Shown here piece after piece: positions 8,056 to 16,900 of a DNA stretch of 64,000 bases (position 1 is the first letter of the stretch; each line of letters begins with the position of its first letter). Made by a program: the position numbers and the translations under genes. The notes beneath the pieces were generated by a model that was not told the DNA's origin, made no database searches, and worked only from the letters and a program-made list of their open reading frames with translations. The stretch is from Waddlia chondrophila WSU 86-1044 (lineage in GTDB: Bacteria; Chlamydiota; Chlamydiia; Chlamydiales; Waddliaceae): assembly GCF_000092785.1 (NCBI RefSeq), contig NC_014225.1, positions 1,439,340-1,503,339 on the forward strand, read 5' to 3'.

Positions 8056-10250
8056 ACCTGGCTGTCGGAAAACCTCTGGACTATGAAATTCCTGGGCATT
8101 TGCAAGGAAAACTGAAGCGGGGCTGCCGTGTCAAGGTTCCGCTCAATGGAAAACTTCAAGGGGGCTACGTTTACACGCTCAAAGAAACAAAATCCTTTCC
8201 CAAACTGCAAAAAATCCGAGAAGTGGTCAATGAAGAAGAGCTGCTCACTCCGGATCTGTTCCAGCTGGCGCTTTGGATTTCCGATTATTACTGCGCCCCT
8301 CTGACTAAAGTGATGAAATCACTGCTGCCGGCCAGCATCCGCAAAGAGGTGAAGCCAAAAGAGCAGCTGTACATCATGCGAAGAAAAACACGCGGCGAAC
8401 TGCAAGAGTTCTGTATTGAAAACCGAAATCGCTATTCTGCCCAATGCGCCGTCCTCGATGAAATGCTGAAAGTGACAAAAGGAATTTTACTGACTGAGCT
8501 GCTGGAAAATACCGGAGGGACGCGCAGCCCCGTCGATACCTTAGTAAAAAAAGGACTGCTAGCCCTGGATATCGTTCGCGTGGACCGCTCTCCTCTTGTT
8601 GGAGAAGAGTATTTTCTAACTCAACCGAAATCATTGAACAGCGAACAAAAAGAAGCGTTGGAAAAGATCATCGATGACTTGGACGAAGGGCATTTTCAAA
8701 CACACCTTCTTTACGGCGTCACCGGCAGCGGAAAAACAGAAGTCTATCTGCAAGCGATCCAGCACGCTCTCAATCAGGGAAAAGGAGCCATTGTCCTTGT
8801 TCCTGAGATTTCTCTTACGCAACAAACCATCGACCGCTTCCGTTCCCGCTTTAAAGAAAAAATTGCCGTCCTACACCATCGTCTCAGCCACGGCGAACGT
8901 TACGATGCTTGGCTTGATATCGTTAGAGGCGAATCTAAAATCGTGATCGGAGCTCGTTCAGCCATCTTCAGCCCTGTAAAGAATCTCGGGCTGATTGTCG
9001 TCGATGAAGAGCATGAAAGCTCTTATAAGCAAACAGATGAAGCGCCTGCCTACCATGCGCGGGATATTGCCGTGATGAGAGGGAAGTTGACAAAGTCCTC
9101 TGTGATTTTAGGAAGCGCCACGCCATCTATTGAAAGCTACACGAATGCCCTTAATGGAAAATATCGCCTAAGCATGCTGCACGGCAGAGCAGCTGCCAGT
9201 CAGAAGCCGAAAGTGACCATCATTGACATGAAAAAGGAGTATGAAAAAGCGCAAGGATTCACCAACTTTTCCGAACCGCTGATCAAGGGGATCAAAGAGC
9301 GGTATCAGGCAGGCGAACAGACGATCTTATTCCTCAATCGCCGAGGGTACCATACCACTCTGTTTTGCCAAAAGTGCCGAAAGGGGATCCACTGCAGCCA
9401 CTGCGATCAAACCCTCACCTATCACTACAAAAACAACTCCCTTTGCTGCCACTTATGCGGATGCACCATTTCCCCTCCGCCTAAAGAGTGTCCTGTCTGT
9501 AAGGATCCCGATCTGATGAAATTTAAAGGGGTAGGCACCGAACTTCTCGAGCGCTCTCTTAAAGCAATCCTGCCTGAAGTGCGCACGGTACGGATCGATG
9601 CAGACACAACAAAACACAAAGGGAGCCATCAACAACTGCTTAAAGATTTCAAAACAGGGAAAGCAGATGTGCTGATCGGCACTCAAATGGTTGCAAAAGG
9701 GCTCCATTTCCCCGAAGTTACGCTTGTCGGAGTGATCAATTGCGACGGCAGTTTGAATATTCCCGATTTCAGAGCGTCTGAAACTGTTTTTCAGCTGATT
9801 ACCCAAGTTGCAGGCAGGGCTGGAAGAGGCGCCCTTCCCGGCGAAGTGATCCTGCAGACTTGCATGCCTGAAAACAGCACCATTTTACATGCTGCAGAAC
9901 AAGATTATTTCTCTTTTTATGAAGAGGAAATTGCTGTCAGAAAAATGTTTGGATTCCCCCCTTTTAGCCAACTGGTCAAAATCGCTTTTTCAGGTCCGGA
10001 GGAAAACAAAACGCGAAGTCTCGCCGAGGCAATGCGCACCCAGCTATTGCGCCTGCTCCCTTCAACTTTTCACCTCCATCCGGTCAATGCATCCGGCCAT
10101 GCAAAAGTCAAGGACCGCTGGCGTTTTCAATTTCTCGTCAGGGGCAGCAGCACCCAGCCCGTGGCAAAAGCGATCAGCCAGCTCAACTTTCACACCCCTT
10201 CAAATTATCGCGTTTTGATCAATATTAATCCTTTATCTACCTTCTTCTAA
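8019..10250 (+). CDS. priA: Primosomal replication-restart helicase PriA
   Basis: Complete PriA of 743 residues. An N-terminal DNA 3'-end-binding domain (ILDLAVGKPLDYEIPGHL) is followed by the superfamily 2 helicase core. Motifs are Walker A GVTGSGKTEVYL (about residue 233), DEEHESSYKQ (motif II, about 328), GSATPS (III) and QVAGRAGRG (VI). The cysteine-rich zinc insert is present (about 450-500; CQKCRKGIHCSHCD, CCHLCGC, CPVC). PriA reloads the replicative helicase at stalled forks. The 37-nt overlap with the upstream frame suggests coupling; the ATG at 8019 has only a weak Shine-Dalgarno. Confidence 0.96.
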   Translation: MEGSEKYASIILDLAVGKPLDYEIPGHLQGKLKRGCRVKVPLNGKLQGGYVYTLKETKSFPKLQKIREVVNEEELLTPDLFQLALWISDYYCAPLTKVMKSLLPASIRKEVKPKEQLYIMRRKTRGELQEFCIENRNRYSAQCAVLDEMLKVTKGILLTELLENTGGTRSPVDTLVKKGLLALDIVRVDRSPLVGEEYFLTQPKSLNSEQKEALEKIIDDLDEGHFQTHLLYGVTGSGKTEVYLQAIQHALNQGKGAIVLVPEISLTQQTIDRFRSRFKEKIAVLHHRLSHGERYDAWLDIVRGESKIVIGARSAIFSPVKNLGLIVVDEEHESSYKQTDEAPAYHARDIAVMRGKLTKSSVILGSATPSIESYTNALNGKYRLSMLHGRAAASQKPKVTIIDMKKEYEKAQGFTNFSEPLIKGIKERYQAGEQTILFLNRRGYHTTLFCQKCRKGIHCSHCDQTLTYHYKNNSLCCHLCGCTISPPPKECPVCKDPDLMKFKGVGTELLERSLKAILPEVRTVRIDADTTKHKGSHQQLLKDFKTGKADVLIGTQMVAKGLHFPEVTLVGVINCDGSLNIPDFRASETVFQLITQVAGRAGRGALPGEVILQTCMPENSTILHAAEQDYFSFYEEEIAVRKMFGFPPFSQLVKIAFSGPEENKTRSLAEAMRTQLLRLLPSTFHLHPVNASGHAKVKDRWRFQFLVRGSSTQPVAKAISQLNFHTPSNYRVLININPLSTFF

Positions 10251-10281
10251 AAAACATTGCTTTGAACCAAGCTCTTAGGAT

Positions 10282-10488
10282 ATGATAAAGAGCAAAAGAA
10301 GCGAGCTTGCCATGCTGCAATGGATGAAAAAATTCAAGGAAGCAACTCCCTTAACCAAAAACGCTTTGATCGCCTTGATCATTTGGGCTGTTCCTGTCGT
10401 TCTAATGACAATCTATTGCTATGCGCGGCTTGACTTCGTCCGCAGTTATGACAGCTTTCAACCTGTAGAACATTCCACATCCAAATAA
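10282..10488 (+). CDS. Small single-pass membrane protein, 68 aa
   Basis: The product has one strong membrane helix (NALIALIIWAVPVVLMTIYCYA, about residues 27-47) between a basic N-terminus and a short polar tail, predicting N-in topology. The ATG at 10282 is assumed; an internal ATG at 10312 would give 58 residues and keep the helix. It ends 4 nt before lysS and may be cotranscribed with it. No family is recognised. Confidence 0.5.
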   Translation: MIKSKRSELAMLQWMKKFKEATPLTKNALIALIIWAVPVVLMTIYCYARLDFVRSYDSFQPVEHSTSK

Positions 10489-10492
10489 ATTT

Positions 10493-12070
10493 ATGACAAT
10501 TAAGCCCGATTTTGAAAAACTGGAAGAATACCAAAACCGCCTACGCAAGTTAAATGAAATTAAAAAGTTGGGGATCACTCCCTATCCTGCTAAATTCACA
10601 CCATCTCATCACGCGTCAAAAATGCATCAGGAATACGATGGGCAACAGATCGGCCACAGTGAAGACGCTGCGGCAGGAGAAACGCCTTCGGTGACAGTAT
10701 CTGGAAGACTGGTGCTGTTTCGCGCTATGGGAAAAAACGCGTTCGCCCAGATTCAGGATCACACGGGTCGGATCCAAGTGATGTTCAACCGCGACCAGAC
10801 TGCGCTAGAGGGATACCACTCCGAAAATCCAAACGATTCGAAACCGATCAAATTAATCGAAAAAAAATTTGATCTTGGAGACATCATCGGCATAGAAGGC
10901 AATCTTTTCTTTACTCAGAAGGGAGAATTGACCATTTATGCCAAAAAAGTGACCCTTCTTTGCAAAACCTTGCTTCCGCTTGCCGACAAGCATTCCGGCT
11001 TAGCTGACAAAGAAACTCGCTACCGCAAACGCTGGCTTGACCTGATTACGCATGAAGAAGTTCGCTCGACGTTTAGGAAGAGAAGCAAAATTTTGAGCAT
11101 GATTCGGCGTTTTTTTGAAAATCAAGACTTTATTGAAGTGGAAACACCTGTTTTGCAGAGCATTTACGGTGGGGCGGAAGCACGTCCATTCGTGACAAAA
11201 CTCAACGCGCTTGATCAGGAAATGTATATGCGGATCAGCTTGGAAATCCCTCTAAAAAAGCTAATCGTTGGTGGGATGGACAAAGTCTTTGAGATCGGTC
11301 GCGTATTCAGAAATGAAGGAATCGACCGCACCCATAATCCGGAATTTACCCTACTCGAAGCATACGCTGCACACTGGGATTACAATGACATGATGCGGAC
11401 AATGGAGAATCTAGTGGAAAAGCTAGCTCTTGAGCTCCACGGAACGACTCTCTTGAAAGTTACTGATCCGGAATCCGGAAAGGAAGCTGAAATTGACGTC
11501 AAGGCGCCGTGGAAACGGATGACAATGAAAGAGAGCATCAACACTTACGCAAATATCGATGTCGATGCGCTGTCCGATGAAGAGCTTTACAAACTTGTTC
11601 TGGAGTGCAGCCACCTGGAAGCAAAAAAAATTAAGACCTTCCCACGCGGCCTCATGATCAACGCTCTTTTCGAACATAAGGTCGAACCTCATCTGATTCA
11701 GCCTCACCATATCACTGACTTCCCTATTGAAACCACCCCTCTTTGCAAACCACATCGAGATCCAGCGGAAAGAGAGAAGGGGATTGTCGAGCGCTTCGAA
11801 AGCTTTATCATGGGAGGCGAGTTCAGCAATGCCTATACAGAACTCAATGATCCTGTGATTCAGTATCAACTACTTGCGGAGCAGGCTGCACGCAAAGCAA
11901 CCGGAGACGAAGAGGCAAACCCTTTCGATCATGAATTTGTCGAAGCAATTTGCCAAGGAATGCCTCCAACAGGAGGAATTGGGATTGGTATCGATCGCTT
12001 GGTCATGCTATTGACCCATTCTACCTCCATTAGAGATGTTCTCTTCTTTCCCTGGATGAAACCACAATAA
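10493..12070 (+). CDS. lysS: Lysyl-tRNA synthetase, class II
   Basis: Full-length LysRS (525 aa). The N-terminal OB-fold anticodon-binding domain spans about residues 60-170 (VTVSGRLVLFRAMGKNAFAQ). The class II catalytic core follows: motif 2 FRNEGIDRTHNPEFTLLE (about 266-284) and motif 3 GGIGIGIDRLVMLL near the C-terminus. It charges tRNA-Lys. An insertion-like stretch around residues 310-350 is not unusual for the family. It lies 4 nt behind a small membrane protein gene. Chlamydiae also have lysS near cysS, as here. Confidence 0.96.
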   Translation: MTIKPDFEKLEEYQNRLRKLNEIKKLGITPYPAKFTPSHHASKMHQEYDGQQIGHSEDAAAGETPSVTVSGRLVLFRAMGKNAFAQIQDHTGRIQVMFNRDQTALEGYHSENPNDSKPIKLIEKKFDLGDIIGIEGNLFFTQKGELTIYAKKVTLLCKTLLPLADKHSGLADKETRYRKRWLDLITHEEVRSTFRKRSKILSMIRRFFENQDFIEVETPVLQSIYGGAEARPFVTKLNALDQEMYMRISLEIPLKKLIVGGMDKVFEIGRVFRNEGIDRTHNPEFTLLEAYAAHWDYNDMMRTMENLVEKLALELHGTTLLKVTDPESGKEAEIDVKAPWKRMTMKESINTYANIDVDALSDEELYKLVLECSHLEAKKIKTFPRGLMINALFEHKVEPHLIQPHHITDFPIETTPLCKPHRDPAEREKGIVERFESFIMGGEFSNAYTELNDPVIQYQLLAEQAARKATGDEEANPFDHEFVEAICQGMPPTGGIGIGIDRLVMLLTHSTSIRDVLFFPWMKPQ

Positions 12071-12073
12071 TGA

Positions 12074-12123
12074 TCGGTATAACCCCCTTCTTAACATAGA
12101 ATTAAAAATGATCATGCTATAAT
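12074..12123 (+). promoter_or_regulatory. Two candidate -10 elements; the proximal one implies a leaderless mRNA
   Basis: TCGGTATAAC lies at 12074-12083. A perfect extended -10 (TGCTATAAT; TATAAT at 12118-12123) lies nearer the gene. Transcription from the second would begin at about 12130, the A of the ATG, giving a leaderless message. No Shine-Dalgarno is visible in front of the ATG, which fits that reading. Confidence 0.45.
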
Positions 12124-12129
12124 CATGGC

Positions 12130-12840
12130 ATGAAATTAGATGATTTTTATCAATTTATCTTTCATCCATGGTCGAGCAACCATTCTTTGAAAAAACAAAT
12201 CTCGGCGACAATTGTCGATATCGCGCTGACGATTTTTTCCGGATTATTGTTCTTAATCCCTTTTGCCTATTTTCAATGGAAAGATCGCCATGTAAAAGTG
12301 GTTTATTCGTCGACAGCTACATCTAAATCTGCAGAAAAAATTCTTAAATCCTCAAAGGAACCCTCTCAAAAACTTTCTCCTAAGGCTCAAAAAGTAAAAA
12401 ATAAGCAATATTGGCAACTCAAGCAATTTGAAAAATGGGCAGCGGAAGGACAATGGAATAAAATTCACCAAGCCCACTATGACTGGTGGATGTATCCAAT
12501 CAGTCGATCTAGCCAAGGTCAAGGAACTACCTATGCCGTCAATTCGAAAGAGATCGCAGAATTAAAGGCAGATCAAGAATTTATGCAGAACTACTTGCGT
12601 GGAGTCGAACTAGGCGCTAAAGCTTGGGGGTGGGATATCCATTTGAAAAAGCCCGTTGATCATCCTTCAAAAGATCAAAAATGGCAAAATTGGGATGTTC
12701 GCTTGGGTAAAATGGCTGATTCTTTACATCTATTTGGCCAACATGAGCTAAGAGACAGCATGCGAACCTATGCATTGAATAAAAATTTAACATTAGAAGA
12801 GTGGGTTTGGAAGACACTTGAACCTGCGATTGAGCCCTAG
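12130..12840 (+). CDS. Membrane-anchored hypothetical protein with WWM/P motif domain
   Basis: The product has 236 residues. One hydrophobic segment lies at about residues 27-48 (ATIVDIALTIFSGLLFLIPFAYF). A Lys/Ser-rich linker follows, then a conserved-looking domain from about residue 95, with WAAEGQWNKIHQAHYDWWMY and a later WQNWDVRLGKMADSLHLFGQ. Tryptophan clusters and the HYDWWMYPI segment suggest a real folded domain, possibly one shared with other bacteria, but I cannot name it. The stop codon (TAG, 12838-12840) is the first base triplet of a terminator-like hairpin. Confidence 0.6.
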   Translation: MKLDDFYQFIFHPWSSNHSLKKQISATIVDIALTIFSGLLFLIPFAYFQWKDRHVKVVYSSTATSKSAEKILKSSKEPSQKLSPKAQKVKNKQYWQLKQFEKWAAEGQWNKIHQAHYDWWMYPISRSSQGQGTTYAVNSKEIAELKADQEFMQNYLRGVELGAKAWGWDIHLKKPVDHPSKDQKWQNWDVRLGKMADSLHLFGQHELRDSMRTYALNKNLTLEEWVWKTLEPAIEP

Positions 12841-12888
12841 TGCTTTTTGTAAAAAATTTATTTAAAAAACTTTTTACACAAAGCACTA
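12838..12888 (+). terminator. Long imperfect hairpin after the 236-aa gene
   Basis: Arms 12838-12858 and 12868-12888 pair over 21 positions with two mismatches, around a 9-nt AT-rich loop. The stem begins at the stop codon. T-rich and A-rich arms could work as a bidirectional terminator, though there is no T-tract after the stem. Confidence 0.5.
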
Positions 12889-12902
12889 GCCTGCAGCTCT
12901 GA
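12876..12902. repeat. Direct repeat, left copy
   Basis: The sequence beginning acacaaagcactag and ending cagctctga is repeated at 13400-13425 in the same orientation, with one substitution and a 1-nt length difference. The copies bracket the 118-aa gene. The left copy also forms the right arm of the hairpin above. Confidence 0.65.
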
Positions 12903-12930
12903 ATGATGGCATCAAAAACTGAAAGCTTGT

Positions 12931-12940
12931 TCGGTATAAT
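12931..12940 (+). promoter_or_regulatory. Probable -10 promoter element TCGGTATAAT
   Basis: A perfect TATAAT (12935-12940) preceded by TCGG lies about 75 nt upstream of the 118-aa gene. No good -35 is seen at 16-18 bp. It is one of seven TCGGTATA sites near gene boundaries. Confidence 0.4.
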
Positions 12941-13015
12941 CCTTGTTCAAAAAGGCAAATAGCTTCTATTATTTTAGAGCTAGCGCAAGGAATCTTTTAA
13001 AGATTTGGGGGGAAA

Positions 13016-13372
13016 ATGTTCATTCAAGATAGTTACCAAGAGGCTCACGAACAATTTGGAATCAGCGAAGTTTATATTATTGATGGACTTGATGAAGCAA
13101 CACTCAAAAAGCTGCAACTTAGAGCAAAACTTACCTTAGACTCAAATGATACTATCGTTAAGAACAACGTCTCTTACGATATGCTCTTTATTTTTCATAA
13201 ACGTGTCGTTGACAGGAGTTTCATGTATCGATTCATAGAGTTTTTGCGTAATAACCCATCCAAAGAGAAAGATTTTAGAAAGCTATACGAACTGATAAAT
13301 CCGGAAGAAATACTTGAAACAGTAAAATCAAAAAAATACGTATTAGTCAGTAAAAAAGATCTTTCTCGATAA
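13016..13372 (+). CDS. Hypothetical protein between direct repeats, 118 aa
   Basis: A soluble, charged product with a good Shine-Dalgarno (ggggggaaa) just before the ATG. Visible segments are EVYIIDGLDEATLKKLQLRA near the start and RFIEFLRNNPSKEKDFRKLY in the middle. No known domain is recognised. The gene sits in a 0.5-kb unit flanked by two 26-27 bp direct repeats and is somewhat AT-rich, which suggests it was inserted or duplicated as a cassette next to the RHS locus. It might be an orphan immunity or accessory gene of that locus, but nothing in the sequence proves this. Confidence 0.55.
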   Translation: MFIQDSYQEAHEQFGISEVYIIDGLDEATLKKLQLRAKLTLDSNDTIVKNNVSYDMLFIFHKRVVDRSFMYRFIEFLRNNPSKEKDFRKLYELINPEEILETVKSKKYVLVSKKDLSR

Positions 13373-13399
13373 GTTTGCACTTGAAAAAACGATAATTCG

Positions 13400-13425
13400 A
13401 CACAAAGCACTAGGCTCAGCTCTGA
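13400..13425. repeat. Direct repeat, right copy
   Basis: Second copy of the repeat at 12876-12902. It covers the stop codon (13416-13418) of the minus-strand lipoprotein gene. Confidence 0.65.
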
Positions 13426-13967
13426 TTTTGGCTCTCAACAATGCGTCTCGCCTCTTCTATGGTTTCCATCTCTTCTTGTTCATCCCTCCAATCATATCCA
13501 ATTTCTTTCAGATAAAAATCATAGTAAATTTTTTCATTATAAATAGAAAAACACTTATAATTCGGAAAAAAGATCTTTTCCCCTTTTTCCTTCTCCTTTA
13601 CAAAAATGTTGATCACAATGTGGTTGCTGTCAAAGGGATGGACAGTTAGATGTTTTCGAAACGCTTGCGTGTTGTTAATTTTATCTAAAAATTCATCCAT
13701 AATTTTTAAGATCAGCCTCCGTCCCTCATCTTTGGAAAGTCTCCTGTAAGTATGAAAGTCCATTCCTAAGTTATCATACTTACCATCGGGTGCTGCTTCC
13801 GAAATCCCACTAAGCCGCAGCCCATACAGCTCCTCGTAAGGATCGGTCAGCTCATCCACCATTTCGTACGCCATCCTACTGCTTTCCGACATCTTCCATC
13901 CATAAGCTGAGCAGGAAGTGAGAAACACGAGCGCTACTAACAACACAACAGTTATTTTATCCATCAT
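13416..13967 (-). CDS. Lipoprotein, candidate immunity partner of the RHS protein
   Basis: The 183-residue product starts with a lipoprotein signal peptide: MMDKITVVLLVALVFLTSC, with the lipobox L-T-S-C placing the lipid-modified Cys at 19. The mature part is charged and has no recognised domain (VDELTDPYEELYGLRLSG, then ILKIMDEFLDKINNTQAF). Its ATG overlaps the stop of the RHS gene (ATGA, 13964-13967), so the two are translationally coupled. Known immunity proteins to periplasm-acting lipase effectors are often lipoproteins encoded directly after the toxin. On that basis I infer an immunity role; it has not been shown. Confidence 0.65.
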   Translation of the reverse strand: MMDKITVVLLVALVFLTSCSAYGWKMSESSRMAYEMVDELTDPYEELYGLRLSGISEAAPDGKYDNLGMDFHTYRRLSKDEGRRLILKIMDEFLDKINNTQAFRKHLTVHPFDSNHIVINIFVKEKEKGEKIFFPNYKCFSIYNEKIYYDFYLKEIGYDWRDEQEEMETIEEARRIVESQNQS

Positions 13968-16900
13968 CTATAATCTCCATGGTGTTTACGTATCCACTGA
14001 ATTCTTTTATCTATATCGTCTTGATAAGTCGGACTCGACACGGCATGGTCGAAAAAGGGAGCATCGGGATGCGGATCCAGCTCCACAGTCGTATCCCTGT
14101 TTCTTATCCTCCCCGCAACGTCAATCCACGGCACAAAATCCCGCTTGCTCACGTAGTGCATCACCGACCCGCAGAATTTTTTATCAATATACGCAGCCGG
14201 AGCAACGGCTACGACGTGAATCCGCTTCCTTAGCTCTTCATCATAAGTGCTAAGCGCATTCCGTGTCAAAATCGCCCCCTGGCTATGGCAAACCATAATG
14301 ATGATCCCATCCTCGGGGCAGTTCGCAAAAAAATGATCCCATTCCTTGTGCAAAAGCTGCGCCGGGCGGGTCACAATCCCCAAAAGATTGAGAAAACTCT
14401 CAATTAGGTCAAACACGCCATGGGAAGCATTATAGACAAATGAGGACGTGCAGCCGCCTGCCAGCTCCGACATCCGGCCGCAAAGATCTTCCGATTCCTC
14501 ATAAGAATTGAAGATCCCATTCACTGTCATCACATGCACAGAGCCATACACATCATTTTTGGCAGATGTTGATTTTGATTGGTGGTCAAGCGAGGGGTGC
14601 GTGTTAAAATTAACCTGAATATTTCCCCGCTCATCCGCAGAAACATCGACATTCTCAACTAGAGCTTTAAAGATTGCTCTAAATGTATCCTTCAAGAATT
14701 TGACGATCTCATTAAAAAATAACCCCTCCGAGTCGATGTACATGGTCGGATTGTTGCGCACATAGCAGTAGAGGTTCGTTCCATTGACAAACCACATGGG
14801 ATCAGGCGTTGTCCAACGCCCCATCTCTGCATCGTAGTAGCGCGCTCCAAAATAGACCCAGCCTGTCTCAGCATCCACACGCTTGCTGCTAAACCGCCAA
14901 GGATTGAGCGGAACTTTAGACTGGCTCGATACGGTCTCCACGCCAAAGGCATCAAAACGGTAGCTTTCAACCACTTCTGCAGTGACTGCATCGACAAGCA
15001 TGGAAACGTTGCCGCGATAATCGTGCAAAGGCAGATACGCTCTTCCTAAAAACTCCATCAGGACAGCTGCGCCGACATCCCCCTTAACTCCGACTCCCAT
15101 GACGCGCAAGCTCTCGAGTTCTCCATGCTCGCCAATGACGCCGATCTCCTTATCCCCCTGATAGAGATATTTCTCAGAAGAGATCTCTACCCACTGCTCT
15201 TCCTGAAGGGTAAAGCGGGTTTTTGACAATCTGCGGTGAAAAGGATCATAGGTGTAGGTTGTGCGTAGATTCTCTTTTAATGCTTCTGTCAATCTCCCAA
15301 AAGCATCATAGACATACGATTCTTCGTTTTTCGCAATCAGGTTGCCATCGGCATCATAGCGATAGGTGTTTTTCCCCTGTTTAAGAAGCTGATTGAGTGC
15401 GTTATGTGTATTGTCCACTCCATCGCAAGCGACGCGGTTGCCCAGGGAATCGAAGGTGTACTGATGGCTGTTGTCGGAAATGAGCTGATTCATGGCATCG
15501 TATTGATAGCTGTAGCTTTCGCTTCCTAAATCATCGGTATAATCGACTGTTTCGACATTGCCGATTGCGTCATAGGCCATTTCCATTTTGAGATATTGTG
15601 ATTCGATGAGGCTGGGGCGCAGCGACTGATCATAGGCATAATGGATCTCTCCTAAACGTTGCACCATTTGAGAGGATAAGCGCTTGCCGTGGCTGCCGTA
15701 ATTATCCTTGTGCGCATATCTTCCACGGCGAATCTCTCTTAGATACCCGGCATCATAGGAGTAGCTGATCAAAGAGCTGTCCGGCAAAGTCACTTCTGTG
15801 AGCCGGCTTAATGGATCGTAGGCATATTCCAATGTGCTTCCATGAGCGAGCGTTTCCGAGACGATATTGCCGAATATGTCGTAGATGCGCGTTGTTCGGG
15901 ACTGCGAGATGAGGTCTTCCACCTCAAGGATATTGTTGTTCCTGTCATAGGTGTAAGCATAAGAGATGGCGCCGTCGCTTGTCTTAAGCGATGACAGGCG
16001 CCCCAAGGGGTCATAAGCGTGATTCACGATCACTTGGCTTGGTTTGATGATCTCTTCCACTTCTCCAAAGGCTGTGTAAGTACGGCGGGTAATTTTTTGC
16101 TCGGGCTCCCCTTTTGCTTCGATGACTGTCATTTCTCTGTCTCTTGAATCGTATTCAAATGCTGTGGTGTGAATGCGCAAAATCTCCCCTGAGACAATCA
16201 CGCTTTCTTTTTGCAGGAGGGGCTTGCCTATCTGATTGTAGAGATACTCGGTTTTCTGCACGGTTTCCGCATAGGTATTCTTTCTCTCCTGAACGGCGGG
16301 CCTGCCTCGTGCATCGAAGACTGTGAATGTGACATTTCCCCTGGGGTCGATCTCGGTGACTGCGGCAACTGTCTGCCCAAAGGTGTTGAGATAATTGTTG
16401 TCGTAGTGAAAAAGTGTTTCAAAGCCCTCCGCGGTCACTGTTCTTACTGGCTGAGAAGAGGAGTTGTAATCGGTAGACAAGGGGCAATGGCCGCCGATGA
16501 TTTCACGCGTGCGGTTTCCCCAGGCATCGTAGGCATACTGCTTCAATAAAAAGAGGTTTCCGCTTTCATCGATGATCTTCTCTTCGACCACTTGATCTAA
16601 GAGGTTGTATTCCAAAACGGTGATGCGATAGGTGTGATCGCTGCACTTCTCCCACTTTTCTTTCTCTCGGCCAAGGGTGTCGTAGAAGATCAGGGTTTCG
16701 GCATCGCCTTTTCTTTTGGCTGTGAGCTGCCCTGCTCCGTTATAGGTATAGGTGGTCGCATGCCCTTCGGGATCGATCTCTTCAAGGAGATCAAAGGCGC
16801 TGTATTTCCACTCTCTTATCGACAGCAGTTCCCCTTCCCGGGAGATTTTTTCCTCTTTGATTTTCCTGGACTTGTAATCGTAGGCAAATTGTGTTTTGGT

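Noticed and set aside
12838-13425. CRISPR array from the two direct repeats
   Set aside because: Only two copies 500 bp apart with a gene between; no spacers and no cas genes.
15534-15541. TCGGTATA as a promoter inside the RHS gene
   Set aside because: It lies within a coding repeat on the opposite strand; there is no gene to drive.
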